Source of the DNA: Phytobacter massiliensis JC163
Lineage (GTDB): Bacteria > Pseudomonadota > Gammaproteobacteria > Enterobacterales > Enterobacteriaceae
Direction of reading: 5' to 3'
DNA length: 58,244 nucleotides
NCBI RefSeq assembly: GCF_000321045.1
Contig: NZ_HE578949.1
Coordinates: forward strand, 163,205 to 221,448
In this document: piece after piece, positions 43,847 through 54,697 of the stretch
Position numbering within the stretch: position 1 is the stretch's first letter
Layout of the letters: each line of letters starts with the position of its first letter
The notes under the pieces: generated by a model
Seen by the model: only the letters and a program-made list of their open reading frames with translations
Databases searched by the model: none
What the model was told of the DNA's origin: nothing
Program-made: the position numbers and the translations under genes

Positions 43847-46561
43847 ATGGATGGACTCTTACTCGTCGCATTTGCGGCGCTGTTTATGCTGGTAGTGGTT
43901 GTCCCGGTTGTAGCATTTGTTGCTTATCTGCGCAGTAATGCAGCGCGCGAGGAGCTGTCGCGCCTGCGTCAGCGCGTGGCAGCGTTAGAAGCGCGGCTGG
44001 AGGAAGGAGCCCGGCCAGCGGCGGCGCTCGCCCCGGAGGATGCTTCCCCTGTCGTGGCGGAGAGCCCCGTCGCGCCTGCGCCGGAGCCGGTTGCCCGTGC
44101 GCCTCGCATGGCGCCTGCCCCAGCACCGGTTGTTGAAGCGCCTCATGTCGAACCTGCCCCTGCCGCGCCCGTTAACGTCTGGGCAAGAGGAACGGTTGCC
44201 GCCTCTACCCCTGCGCCCACGCCCGCCACGCCACCGCCTTTATCTCCGGAGGAACCCCGCCAGGGCGGGGGGGTTATTACCTCGCTGGTTCGCTGGTTTA
44301 TGCAGGGTAACCCGCTGGCGAAGCTGGGGATTATTCTGCTGTTCCTGGGCCTTGCCTTTCTGTTCCGCTACAGCGTGGAGCGTGCTCTGTTCCCGCTGGA
44401 ACTGCGTCTGGCCGCCGCCGCGCTGGGGGCGATGGCGCTGCTGTTCCTCGGCTGGCGACTGCGGCATAAGCAGCCGGTTTTCGCGCTGATTTTGCAGGGT
44501 GGGGCGACCGGTGCGCTCTATCTGACGGTGTTTGGCGCGTTTCGCCTGTGGCAGATGCTGCCGATGCCGCTTGCCTTCGCCCTGCTGCTGGCGATCTGCG
44601 CGGCAAGCGTAGGGCTGGCGGTGCTGCAACGGGCGCTGAGTCTTGCAATGCTGGCAAGCCTGGGCGGCTACGCCGCGCCGCTGCTGCTCTCTACCGGCGG
44701 CGGCAGTCACATTGCGCTCTTCTCATTTTATCTGCTGCTCTCCGCTGGCATTCTGGCTATCAGCGTCTGGCAACACTGGCGCGAGCTTAATCTGCTGGGC
44801 CTGGCCTTCACCTTTGGCGTTGGCGGCCTGTGGGGAATGAGCGACTATCAACCGCAGTACTATCTGAGCTGCCAGCTGTTTCTTATTGCCAACCTGCTTA
44901 TTTTTGGCGTGTTCAGCGTCGCGCTCTCCCTGAGGGCGCAGAAGCGTGAGGAACGTATTATCGACGGCGTTATGCTGTTTGCCCCACCACTGGTGGGCTT
45001 TGGCATGCAGTACGCCATGACGCAGCATATGGCATTCGGCCCGGCGATAAGCGCGCTGGGCTTCGGCGCTTTCTACCTGGCCCTGGCGATGGGCGCGTTG
45101 AAACGCTTTCCGACGGCGGGCAAACCGCTGGTGCTGGCAGCGCTGGCGCTGGGGGCGGCCTTTACCACGCTCGCTATTCCGCTGGCGCTCTCGGCGCGCT
45201 GGACGGCAATGGCCTGGGCGCTGGAAGGTCTTGGCGTGCTCTGGCTCGGGGTGATGCAAAACCAGCGTCGGATGAGCTACAGCGGCACCGGCCTGCTACT
45301 GCTGGCGCTGGGGAGCGCGCTGTGGGCGGTGAACGACGGCGTCTCCGCGCTTTCCCTGACGCTGATTTTCGCGGTGCTTAGCCTCTGCTGGCTGGTCGCC
45401 GCCTGGCTGTGGCGCGGGCTGCTTGCACAGGGCAGTCAGGCGCTGCTGGCGGGGGGCATTGTTTTCTGGGGCGTAGCGCTGTGGGGAATTGCCGCTTACG
45501 CTGCCGACAGGGCGCTGCCTGCCGTGATGCTGGCTCTGCTTGCCGTCTCAGTATGGATCTGGCGCTTCGGCGCGCAGCGGCTGCGCTGGCATGAAATGCG
45601 CCTCACCGTATGGCTGTTGTGGCCGGGGATGCTGGCGACCCTGCTCTGGCAACTGCTGGTGGAGCATCACTTGCTGGCGGCTGGCTGGCAAAATCTCGCC
45701 TGGTGCGTGGCGTTGCCCTCGGCGCTGCTGCTGCTTTACCGGCCCGGTTCGATACTCGCGCGGCCCTCTCAGGGGCTGCACATTGCGCTGTTGTGGATGG
45801 TGCTGCTCGCCGCAGGGATGGAGCTGTACTGGTTTGTCATCGGACTCCCCTGGGGGATGGATGCCTGGCGTACCGGCCTGCCGATGGCGGCGGGCGGCAT
45901 TGTTATTCTGCTGCTTCATGGCGGCATTCGTCGCGGCATCTGGCCGCTGCGCGTGTGGCCTGCGCTCTATGGTCAACTGGGGCCGCTGCCGCTTATCCCG
46001 CTGTTGCTTATTCTGCTGGTGGTGGGCAATTTTCAGGACGGGCGCGTTATTCACTCTCTTTATCTGCCGCTGGTTAACCCGCTGGAAGAGGGGGCGGCCT
46101 TTGCGCTGCTCGGGCTATGGCTCTGGTGTCGGAATGCGCAGCCGCGCCTGCCTGCCACCGTCGCGCCGCAGGTTTCTTCTGCGCTACTGGCGCTGGCCTT
46201 CTGGTGGATTAACGGACTATTGCTGCGCCTGCTGGCGAACTATGGCGGCGTAGCGTGGGACAGCGACAGCCTGTGGCATTCGCGTCTTATCCAGACCAGC
46301 TTCGCGCTGTTCTGGATGCTGGCAGCGCTGGTGGTGATGCTGCTGGCGACCCGGCGCGGCTCGCGGCGTCAGTGGCTCGGCGGCGCGGCGCTGCTGGGGG
46401 TTGTGATTGTGAAATTGATGCTGGTGGATAGCGCGGGCGGCGGCGGTCTGGCGCGGGCCATTGCCTTTATTGGCGTGGCGGTGCTGGTATTGATTGTGGG
46501 GTATTTCTCTCCGTTACCGCCGAAAGAGGCGAAGGCGTTCAGCGAGGAAGAAAAATCATGA
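43847..46561 (+). CDS. DUF2339 polytopic membrane protein
   Basis: The 904-residue protein starts with one helix (LLLVAFAALFMLVVVVPVVAF). A short coiled coil (EELSRLRQRVAALEARLEEG) and a Pro/Ala-rich linker (about 55-140) follow. The rest is very hydrophobic, with 20 or more helices, containing GNPLAKLGIILLFLGLAFLFRYSVE, a DUF2339 hallmark. The function of the family is not established; a transport or cell-envelope role is only a guess. ATG 43847 follows an AGGTG site. The stop overlaps the start of the DUF3999 gene by four bases (ATGA), so the two products are probably made together and may interact. Confidence 0.88.
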   Translation: MDGLLLVAFAALFMLVVVVPVVAFVAYLRSNAAREELSRLRQRVAALEARLEEGARPAAALAPEDASPVVAESPVAPAPEPVARAPRMAPAPAPVVEAPHVEPAPAAPVNVWARGTVAASTPAPTPATPPPLSPEEPRQGGGVITSLVRWFMQGNPLAKLGIILLFLGLAFLFRYSVERALFPLELRLAAAALGAMALLFLGWRLRHKQPVFALILQGGATGALYLTVFGAFRLWQMLPMPLAFALLLAICAASVGLAVLQRALSLAMLASLGGYAAPLLLSTGGGSHIALFSFYLLLSAGILAISVWQHWRELNLLGLAFTFGVGGLWGMSDYQPQYYLSCQLFLIANLLIFGVFSVALSLRAQKREERIIDGVMLFAPPLVGFGMQYAMTQHMAFGPAISALGFGAFYLALAMGALKRFPTAGKPLVLAALALGAAFTTLAIPLALSARWTAMAWALEGLGVLWLGVMQNQRRMSYSGTGLLLLALGSALWAVNDGVSALSLTLIFAVLSLCWLVAAWLWRGLLAQGSQALLAGGIVFWGVALWGIAAYAADRALPAVMLALLAVSVWIWRFGAQRLRWHEMRLTVWLLWPGMLATLLWQLLVEHHLLAAGWQNLAWCVALPSALLLLYRPGSILARPSQGLHIALLWMVLLAAGMELYWFVIGLPWGMDAWRTGLPMAAGGIVILLLHGGIRRGIWPLRVWPALYGQLGPLPLIPLLLILLVVGNFQDGRVIHSLYLPLVNPLEEGAAFALLGLWLWCRNAQPRLPATVAPQVSSALLALAFWWINGLLLRLLANYGGVAWDSDSLWHSRLIQTSFALFWMLAALVVMLLATRRGSRRQWLGGAALLGVVIVKLMLVDSAGGGGLARAIAFIGVAVLVLIVGYFSPLPPKEAKAFSEEEKS

Positions 46562-47934
46562 AATGGAAGATAGCATTTTTTACCGGCGCGTTATGGTGCG
46601 CGGCGCTACCGGCGCTTGCCCGTGAAGCTGCCCCGGAGTCGCCGCAGGATTATGCCTGGGGCAGGTCGCTTACGACACCGGTCTCCTCGCCCTGGTATCG
46701 GGTTTCGCTGCCCCCGCAAGTCTATGAGCAAAGCGTCTGGCCCGATCTGCGCGATGTGCGGGTTTTCAACCATCAGGGCGAGCGTGTGCCTTTTACCCTG
46801 CAGGCGCAGCAGGAGGCGCAGCCCGCGCCGAAAGAGCAGGCGTTGCGCATTTTCCCGCTTGCCGCTTCGCCCGTTGAAAAGCTTACGGATTCCGGCGAAC
46901 GTATCTGGCTACGTTCGCCGGAAGGCTATGAGATCAAGCTTGAGGGCGAGCGCATTGAGGGGGTAGGTGAGAGTTACCTGCTGGCGCTGCCGGATGATAT
47001 AAAAAAGGTGAACGCAACGCAGCTGCAGCTCGGCTGGGATAAACCGACAGAAAACTGGCAGGGTAAAGCGTCCCTTTACTACAGCGCCGATATGAAAGAG
47101 TGGAATTTGATGCAGGCGGATGCGCCGCTGATGGACCTTGCAAGCGGCAGCGATCGCCTGAAGCTGGACACCATCAATATCAATCTGTCGATGACCATCA
47201 ATTACCCGCGCTATCTAATGCTGGTGTTTGATAAGCCACAGCTGCCGATAACCCTTACCCGCGCGGTGGTGATAGACAGCCCTGAGTCAATGAAGATAAC
47301 TAACGTTGCGCTGCCAGCCGCCGGGCAGGCGCTCTCGCAGGATCGGGCACGCTATCACTGGGCCAGTCCGCAACCCCTCACCGCCATCTCGCTAAGCCTG
47401 GAAGAGGAGGGCACGCTGCCGGTGGAGATCGCCTGGCGTGCGTCCCCCAACGAGGAGTGGCGACCGCTGGCAAAAACCGTGCTGTGGAAGTTAAACGGCC
47501 AGATTCAGGAGCCGATCCCCGTCACGGTGGGTAATGTGCAGGAGATTCAGGTGACCACGGTCAACGCCCACCTGCCACAAACCCTACCGCAGATAACCGG
47601 CTTACGCGAAAGCCAGATGCTGATCTTTAACGCTCAGGGGAGCGGTCCGTTTATGCTGGCGTGGGGCAATAAAGCGGCGCAAAACGCGGCAACGGAGCTG
47701 GACGCCTTAATTCCTGCGGCCTTACGCCAGCGCCATGCGCCGGAGAGCCTGCCGGAAGCGTGGACTGGCGAAGGGGTAAAACTGGGCGGCGAGGCGCGTC
47801 TGACCGCGACATCCCCCGTAGAGCAGCGCAGCCTGTGGCTCACTGCCCTGGTATGGGGCGCGCTGGTGCTTGGCGTGCTGGCGCTGGCCTGGATGGCGCT
47901 GCGCATCTGGCGCGAGGTCAAAGAGAAGCCGTAA
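46558..47934 (+). CDS. DUF3999 exported, C-terminally anchored protein
   Basis: The 458-residue protein has a signal peptide (KIAFFTGALWCAALPALA) and a large periplasmic region with repeated beta-sandwich-like segments (about 30-425). A single helix near the C-terminus (LWLTALVWGALVLGVLALAW) precedes a basic cytosolic tail. This matches DUF3999, which is often encoded next to DUF2339. A partner role to that polytopic protein is inferred from the four-base ATGA overlap. The stop codon abuts that of convergent acpH with no spacer, so no terminator can lie between them. Confidence 0.88.
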   Translation: MKWKIAFFTGALWCAALPALAREAAPESPQDYAWGRSLTTPVSSPWYRVSLPPQVYEQSVWPDLRDVRVFNHQGERVPFTLQAQQEAQPAPKEQALRIFPLAASPVEKLTDSGERIWLRSPEGYEIKLEGERIEGVGESYLLALPDDIKKVNATQLQLGWDKPTENWQGKASLYYSADMKEWNLMQADAPLMDLASGSDRLKLDTININLSMTINYPRYLMLVFDKPQLPITLTRAVVIDSPESMKITNVALPAAGQALSQDRARYHWASPQPLTAISLSLEEEGTLPVEIAWRASPNEEWRPLAKTVLWKLNGQIQEPIPVTVGNVQEIQVTTVNAHLPQTLPQITGLRESQMLIFNAQGSGPFMLAWGNKAAQNAATELDALIPAALRQRHAPESLPEAWTGEGVKLGGEARLTATSPVEQRSLWLTALVWGALVLGVLALAWMALRIWREVKEKP

Positions 47935-48516
47935 TCAGAGCGTTCTGGCTTTTGCCTGCGCCATCATACGCGGGTAAAACTGCCAGAACTTTTCTTCCAG
48001 CGCCGGGTAGTGCTGGTCGAGGTCGGTCCATGAATCACGCAGCGCGTCGAGTCTGGGCCGACGGCTGGCCATGCCGTTGAGCACCCGCTGAATAAACGCC
48101 ATCTCCTGATAACGTTCCAGCCAGCGTTCCGACCAAAGATACTCATTAAGATTCACAAAGCGCGGCGGCGCCTGCGGCAGGATTGCGCTGACCTGCGTGT
48201 GGGCATAGCGGGCAAACTCCGGTAGTGGCATTTCTGGCGACAGCTGCGCCCAGTGGCGGGAGAGAAAATGGTCCCACATCACATCCAGCGTAATGGGGGC
48301 CACCCGCCGGGTCTGGGGACGAAACCATGTTTTCGCCTCGCTGACTTCGGGGAGGTTATCGGTCAGAACGTCGATGCGGCGATGCATGAAAATACCGGCG
48401 ACCACGTCGGCGGCGTACTCTTCTTCGGGATTGCCGCGCACGAAATCGGCCAGCAGATTGCCGGAAAGCGAGCTGTTAGCGAGGTGCGCGAGGTGCAGGT
48501 GAGCGAGAAAATTCAT
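47935..48516 (-). CDS. acpH: Acyl carrier protein phosphodiesterase
   Basis: AcpH removes the 4'-phosphopantetheine arm from acyl carrier protein. The 193 residues equal the E. coli length. The HD-like fold starts [20 protein letters not shown] and has FVRG, a HRRID block and [12 protein letters not shown], whose His and Asp residues bind the metal. The ATG is at 48516. It is divergent from queA over 91 bases and ends directly against the DUF3999 gene. Confidence 0.96.
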   Translation of the reverse strand: MNFLAHLHLAHLANSSLSGNLLADFVRGNPEEEYAADVVAGIFMHRRIDVLTDNLPEVSEAKTWFRPQTRRVAPITLDVMWDHFLSRHWAQLSPEMPLPEFARYAHTQVSAILPQAPPRFVNLNEYLWSERWLERYQEMAFIQRVLNGMASRRPRLDALRDSWTDLDQHYPALEEKFWQFYPRMMAQAKARTL

Positions 48517-48607
48517 CTGTTTTGTTATCCGGGTACGGCTAGTTGTTGCAGCAAAGAGGTGTGAGCACTAGACTAAGCCGCCTGTTTTTAAGTCACGAGT
48601 ATACGTC

Positions 48608-49678
48608 ATGCGCGTCGCCGATTTCTCCTTTGAGTTGCCTGAATCCCTGATTGCCCACTATCCACAGCCTGAACGCAGCAGCTGTCGTCTGCTGTCGCTG
48701 GATGGCCCAACGGGGGCGCTGACGCACGGTACTTTCACCGATCTTCTCGACAAGCTCAATCCCGGCGACCTGCTGGTGTTCAATAACACCCGCGTTATCC
48801 CGGCGCGGCTGTTTGGCCGTAAAGCCAGCGGCGGCAAGATTGAAGTGCTGGTCGAAAGAATGCTCGATGATAAACGTATTCTGGCACATATTCGCGCCTC
48901 TAAAGCGCCGAAGCCGGGCGCTGAGCTGCTGCTTGGCGACGATGAGAGCATCAACGCCACCATGGTAGCGCGCCACGACGCGCTGTTTGAAGTGCAGTTT
49001 AACGATGCGCGCCCGGTGCTGGATATTCTCAATGCGATTGGCCACATGCCGCTGCCGCCGTACATCGACCGCCCGGATGAAGAGGCCGACCGCGAGCTTT
49101 ATCAGACGGTCTATAGCGCGAAGCCGGGCGCGGTCGCGGCGCCAACCGCCGGTCTGCATTTTGACGAGCCGCTGCTGGAAAAACTGCGCCAGAAAGGCGT
49201 TGAGATGGCCTTTGTCACCCTGCACGTTGGCGCTGGCACCTTCCAGCCGGTGCGCGTTGACACCATCGAAGACCATATCATGCACTCTGAGTATGCCGAA
49301 GTGCCCCAGGTCGTAGTCGATGCGGTGCTGGCGGCGAAAGCGCGCGGCAACCGGGTCGTCGCGGTAGGCACGACTTCCGTGCGCTCCCTTGAGAGCGCGG
49401 CGCAGGCGGCGAAAAACGCGCTTATCGAACCGTTCTTCGGCGATACGCAGATTTTTATCTACCCTGGCTATCAGTACAAAGTGATCGATGCGCTGGTGAC
49501 CAACTTCCACCTGCCGGAGTCGACGCTGATTATGCTGGTCTCGGCATTTGCCGGTTATCAGCACACCATGAATGCCTATAAGTCTGCGGTAGAACAAAAA
49601 TACCGGTTTTTTAGCTACGGCGACGCCATGTTTATCACGTACAATCCGCAGGCTCTGAACGAGCCTATCGGCGAGTAA
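48608..49678 (+). CDS. queA: S-adenosylmethionine:tRNA ribosyltransferase-isomerase
   Basis: QueA transfers and isomerises the ribosyl group of SAM to preQ1 in tRNA, making epoxyqueuosine at wobble position 34. The 356 residues equal the E. coli length. Conserved blocks are [20 protein letters not shown] at the start, [29 protein letters not shown] and [11 protein letters not shown]. It is the first gene of the queA-tgt-yajC-secD-secF cluster, although a REP element and a 148-base gap separate it from tgt. Confidence 0.98.
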   Translation: MRVADFSFELPESLIAHYPQPERSSCRLLSLDGPTGALTHGTFTDLLDKLNPGDLLVFNNTRVIPARLFGRKASGGKIEVLVERMLDDKRILAHIRASKAPKPGAELLLGDDESINATMVARHDALFEVQFNDARPVLDILNAIGHMPLPPYIDRPDEEADRELYQTVYSAKPGAVAAPTAGLHFDEPLLEKLRQKGVEMAFVTLHVGAGTFQPVRVDTIEDHIMHSEYAEVPQVVVDAVLAAKARGNRVVAVGTTSVRSLESAAQAAKNALIEPFFGDTQIFIYPGYQYKVIDALVTNFHLPESTLIMLVSAFAGYQHTMNAYKSAVEQKYRFFSYGDAMFITYNPQALNEPIGE

Positions 49679-49692
49679 CCGCTTTTGCTGTT

Positions 49693-49745
49693 CCCGGATG
49701 CGGCTCAGTCCTTATCCGGGCTACGCGTAGCCTGGGTATCCGGGA
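49693..49745. repeat. REP-like repeat between queA and tgt
   Basis: CCCGGATGCGGC...TTATCCGGGCTACG matches the enterobacterial REP consensus. A second, inverted part (GCCTGGGTATCCGGGAA) follows, forming a BIME-like unit inside the operon. Confidence 0.75.
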
Positions 49746-49811
49746 ATGACGATATAACGAGGTGAGGACAGACCTCTCCTCGTAACATTAACCATCAGAC
49801 TGTCTCTCTGA

Positions 49812-50954
<1,143 letters not shown>

Positions 50955-50976
50955 TTTTAATAATGAGGGAATTTGA

Positions 50977-51309
50977 ATGAGCTTTTTTATTTCTGATGCG
51001 ATAGCGGCACCCGGCGGCGCGGCGCAGGGCAGCCCGATGTCTCTGATCCTGATGCTGGTGGTGTTCGGTCTGATTTTCTATTTCATGATCCTGCGTCCGC
51101 AGCAAAAGCGCACCAAAGAGCACAAAAAACTGATGGACTCCATCGGCAAGGGCGATGAAGTGCTGACCAACGGCGGCCTGGTGGGTCGCGTCACGAAAGT
51201 GGCGGAAAGCGGCTATATCGCTATTGCCCTGAACGATACCACCGAAGTGGTTATCAAACGTGACTTCGTAGCTGCCGTTCTGCCGAAAGGCACCATGAAG
51301 GCGCTGTAA
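50977..51309 (+). CDS. yajC: Sec translocon accessory protein YajC
   Basis: YajC is a small inner-membrane protein that forms a complex with SecDF and also contacts AcrB. The 110 residues equal the E. coli length. One helix (SLILMLVVFGLIFYFMILRP) precedes a cytosolic domain with KGDEVLTNGGLVGRV. ATG 50977 follows ATGAGGGAA. It lies 27 bases before secD. Confidence 0.98.
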   Translation: MSFFISDAIAAPGGAAQGSPMSLILMLVVFGLIFYFMILRPQQKRTKEHKKLMDSIGKGDEVLTNGGLVGRVTKVAESGYIAIALNDTTEVVIKRDFVAAVLPKGTMKAL

Positions 51310-51336
51310 TTACTTGTTTTCCCAAAGGGAACTGCC

Positions 51337-53184
51337 GTGTTAAACCGTTATCCTTTGTGGAAGTACCTTATGCTGGTCGTCGTGGTTATCGTCGGCCTGC
51401 TGTACGCACTTCCCAACCTGTATGGTGAGGATCCGGCTGTTCAGATCACTGGCGCGCGCGGAGCCGCCGCCAGTGAGCAAACGCTGATCCAGGTCCAGAA
51501 AACACTACAACAAGAAAAAATCAACGCGAAGTCTGTGGCACTGGAAAACGGCGCTATTCTCGCTCGCTTTGACAGCACCGACGTGCAATTGCGCGCCCGG
51601 GAAGCGCTGGTGACAGAGTTAGGCGACCAGTTTGTGGTGGCGCTTAACCTTGCGCCCGCAACGCCGCGCTGGCTGAGCGCCATTAATGCCGAACCGATGA
51701 AACTCGGTCTCGACCTGCGTGGCGGCGTCCACTTCCTGATGGAAGTCGATATGGACACCGCGCTTGGCAAACTGCAGGAACAAAATATCGACGGCCTGCG
51801 CAGCGACCTGCGCGAGAAAGGCATTCCTTACACCACCGTGCGTAAGGAAGACAACTACGGCGTCAGTATCCAGTTCCGTGATTCCGACGCTCGCGATCGG
51901 GCGAACACGTACCTTACCGCGCGTCACCGCGATCTGGTGCTTTCTAATCAGGGCGATAACGTGCTGCGGGCGGTAATGACCGACGCGCGTCTGAGCGAAG
52001 CCCGCGAATATGCCGTTCAGCAGAACATCAACATTCTGCGTAACCGTGTAAACCAGCTCGGCGTGGCTGAACCGCTGGTGCAGCGCCAGGGTGCGGACCG
52101 CATCGTGGTTGAACTGCCGGGTATTCAGGACACCGCGCGGGCGAAAGAGATTCTCGGCGCGACCGCAACGCTGGAATTCCGTCTGGTTAACAACAATGTC
52201 GATCAGGCCGCTGCCGCCGCTGGCCGTGTGCCGGGCGATTCCGAAGTGAAGCAAACGCGTGAAGGGCAGTCTGTTGTGCTTTACAAGCGCGTGATTCTCA
52301 CCGGCGACCATATCACCGACTCCACCTCCAGCATGGATGAGTATAACCAGCCGCAGGTTAATATCTCGCTGGACAGCGCGGGCGGTAATATCATGTCTAA
52401 CTTCACCAAGGACAATATCGGCAAGCCGATGGCGACCCTGTTTGTGGAGTATAAAGACAGCGGTAAGAAAGACGCGAACGGGCGCTCTATCCTGGTGAAA
52501 GAGGAAGAGGTGATTAACATCGCCAATATCCAGTCTCGCCTGGGTAACAGCTTCCGTATTACCGGTATCAGCAATCCGAACGAAGCGCGCCAGCTCTCTC
52601 TGCTGCTGCGTGCCGGTGCGTTAATTGCGCCGATTCAGATCGTTGAAGAGCGCACCATCGGCCCGACGCTGGGGATGCAGAACATCACTCAGGGTCTCGA
52701 AGCCTGTCTGGCTGGCCTGGCCGTCTCGATTATCTTCATGATCTTCTTCTACAAGAAGTTTGGTCTGATTGCGACCTCCGCGCTCATCGCCAACCTGGTG
52801 CTGATCGTCGGCGTTATGTCACTGTTGCCGGGGGCGACGCTGACCATGCCGGGCATTGCGGGGATTGTGTTAACCCTTGCCGTAGCGGTTGACGCCAACG
52901 TTCTGATTAACGAGCGTATCAAAGAAGAGTTGAGTAACGGGCGTACGGTGCAACAGGCCATTGATGAAGGCTACCGTGGGGCGTTTAGTTCCATTTTTGA
53001 TGCGAACATCACCACGCTTATCAAAGTCCTTATCCTGTATGCGGTTGGTACTGGCGCAATCAAAGGCTTTGCAATTACCACCGGTATCGGTATTGCAACG
53101 TCCATGTTTACTGCCATTATCGGCACCCGAGCCATCGTGAACCTGCTGTACGGCGGCAAGCGCGTTAAAAAGCTGTCTATCTGA
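51337..53184 (+). CDS. secD: Protein translocase subunit SecD
   Basis: SecD uses the proton-motive force, with SecF, to pull proteins through SecYEG on the periplasmic side. The 615 residues equal the E. coli length. An N-terminal helix ([19 protein letters not shown]) precedes a long periplasmic region with the P1 head (about 120-330, from [18 protein letters not shown]). Five further helices lie in the C-terminal part, which has the transport block [18 protein letters not shown]. The start is a GTG at 51337, as in E. coli. Confidence 0.98.
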   Translation: MLNRYPLWKYLMLVVVVIVGLLYALPNLYGEDPAVQITGARGAAASEQTLIQVQKTLQQEKINAKSVALENGAILARFDSTDVQLRAREALVTELGDQFVVALNLAPATPRWLSAINAEPMKLGLDLRGGVHFLMEVDMDTALGKLQEQNIDGLRSDLREKGIPYTTVRKEDNYGVSIQFRDSDARDRANTYLTARHRDLVLSNQGDNVLRAVMTDARLSEAREYAVQQNINILRNRVNQLGVAEPLVQRQGADRIVVELPGIQDTARAKEILGATATLEFRLVNNNVDQAAAAAGRVPGDSEVKQTREGQSVVLYKRVILTGDHITDSTSSMDEYNQPQVNISLDSAGGNIMSNFTKDNIGKPMATLFVEYKDSGKKDANGRSILVKEEEVINIANIQSRLGNSFRITGISNPNEARQLSLLLRAGALIAPIQIVEERTIGPTLGMQNITQGLEACLAGLAVSIIFMIFFYKKFGLIATSALIANLVLIVGVMSLLPGATLTMPGIAGIVLTLAVAVDANVLINERIKEELSNGRTVQQAIDEGYRGAFSSIFDANITTLIKVLILYAVGTGAIKGFAITTGIGIATSMFTAIIGTRAIVNLLYGGKRVKKLSI

Positions 53185-53194
53185 GGAGTGCGTT

Positions 53195-54166
53195 GTGGCA
53201 CAGGAATACACTGTTGAACAATTGAACTACGGCCGTAAAGTCTGGGACTTTATGCGCTGGGATTACTGGGCTTTCGGCATCTCAGGTCTGCTGTTAATTG
53301 CCGCTATCGTTATTATCGGCGTGCGCGGCTTTAACTGGGGGCTGGACTTTACCGGCGGTACGGTTATCGAAATCACGCTGGAAAAACCGGTCGATATGGA
53401 CCAGATGCGTGAAGCGCTGCAGAAGTCCGGCTTTGAAGAGCCGCTTCTGCAGAACTTCGGCAGCAGCCGCGACATCATGGTGCGTATGCCACCGGTGCAC
53501 GGCGAAACCGGCGGTCAGGAGCTGGGCAGCAAAGTCGTTAAGGTCATTAATGAAACCAGCAGCCAGAATGCGACGGTTAAGCGTATCGAGTTTGTCGGCC
53601 CAAGCGTAGGGGCCGATCTGGCCCAGACCGGCGCGATGGCGCTGATTGTTGCGCTGATCTCTATCCTTGTTTACGTCGGTTTCCGCTTTGAGTGGCGTCT
53701 GGCGGCAGGGGTGGTTATCGCACTGGCACACGACGTGGTGATCACCATGGGGGTGCTGTCGCTGTTTCATATCGAGATTGACCTGACTATCGTGGCATCT
53801 TTGATGTCGGTAATCGGTTACTCGCTCAACGACAGTATCGTGGTATCGGACCGTATTCGTGAGAACTTCCGTAAAATTCGTCGCGGAACGCCTTACGAAA
53901 TCTTTAACGTGTCGCTGACCCAGACGCTGCATCGTACCTTGATCACCTCCGGCACGACCCTGGTGGTCATTCTGATGCTCTATCTGTTTGGCGGCCCGAT
54001 TCTGGAAGGCTTCTCGCTGACCATGCTTATCGGTGTCTCCATCGGTACTGCCTCGTCCATCTACGTGGCTTCCGCCCTGGCGCTGAAACTGGGGATGAAG
54101 CGCGAGCATCTGCTCCAGCAGAAAGTGGAAAAAGAAGGGGCGGATCAGCCGTCAATTCTGCCGTAA
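53195..54166 (+). CDS. secF: Protein translocase subunit SecF
   Basis: SecF pairs with SecD in the proton-driven late step of Sec export. The 323 residues equal the E. coli length. It has an N-terminal helix after [13 protein letters not shown], the periplasmic [12 protein letters not shown] head and five C-terminal helices with [22 protein letters not shown] start at 53195 follows TGAGGAGTGC. It lies 10 bases after secD and ends at a strong terminator. Confidence 0.98.
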   Translation: MAQEYTVEQLNYGRKVWDFMRWDYWAFGISGLLLIAAIVIIGVRGFNWGLDFTGGTVIEITLEKPVDMDQMREALQKSGFEEPLLQNFGSSRDIMVRMPPVHGETGGQELGSKVVKVINETSSQNATVKRIEFVGPSVGADLAQTGAMALIVALISILVYVGFRFEWRLAAGVVIALAHDVVITMGVLSLFHIEIDLTIVASLMSVIGYSLNDSIVVSDRIRENFRKIRRGTPYEIFNVSLTQTLHRTLITSGTTLVVILMLYLFGGPILEGFSLTMLIGVSIGTASSIYVASALALKLGMKREHLLQQKVEKEGADQPSILP

Positions 54167-54180
54167 TCTGGCTTTTCCTT

Positions 54181-54213
54181 AAAAACCGCAGCCCTTAGCG
54201 CTGCGGTTTTTTT
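54181..54213 (+). terminator. Rho-independent terminator of the sec operon
   Basis: AACCGCAG/CTGCGGTT forms an eight-base-pair stem flanked by A and T runs, 14 bases after the secF stop. The symmetry would also allow minus-strand use. Confidence 0.92.
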
Positions 54214-54299
54214 ATACCTGATGACGGGATCATTGCTAAAAACTCCCCAAGGCGTGAAACTGTCCCTAAACCATTACATTGAACAGGTACGTTGTTGCC

Positions 54300-54647
54300 A
54301 TGGCGATTATCCCGAAAAACTATACGCGGCTGGAAAGCGGCTATCGTGAGAAGGCGTTAAAACTGTTTCCCTGGGTCTGCGGCCGCTGTTCCCGGGAGTT
54401 TGTCTACTCCAACCTGCGCGAGCTGACCGTGCACCATATCGATCACGATCATACCAACAACCCGGAAGACGGCAGTAACTGGGAGCTGCTTTGCCTCTAC
54501 TGCCACGATCATGAACACTCAAAATATACCGAAGCGGACCAGTATGGCTCGACGGTCGTGGCGGGTGAAGATGCGCAAAAAGATATTGGCGAGGCGACAT
54601 ATAACCCGTTCGCCGATCTTAAAGCGATGCTGAACAAGAAAAAATAA
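54300..54647 (+). CDS. yajD: YajD, HNH-nuclease family protein
   Basis: The 115-residue protein matches E. coli YajD. It has an HNH-type fold with paired cysteines CGRC and CLYC for structural zinc and the catalytic-like block TVHHIDHDHTNN, followed by DHEHSKY. DNA cleavage is inferred from the fold; its cell role is unknown. ATG 54300 gives MAIIPKNYTRLESGY; upstream in-frame codons are not conserved. Confidence 0.94.
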   Translation: MAIIPKNYTRLESGYREKALKLFPWVCGRCSREFVYSNLRELTVHHIDHDHTNNPEDGSNWELLCLYCHDHEHSKYTEADQYGSTVVAGEDAQKDIGEATYNPFADLKAMLNKKK

Positions 54648-54697
54648 AACTAAAGTGAAAACCACGGATGGTTTTCCAGGCAACAAGGATGTCGGCT

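Noticed and set aside
48593-49597. 334-codon open frame antisense to queA
   Set aside because: The opposite strand codes for full-length QueA; the antisense product is Arg/His-rich with no motif.
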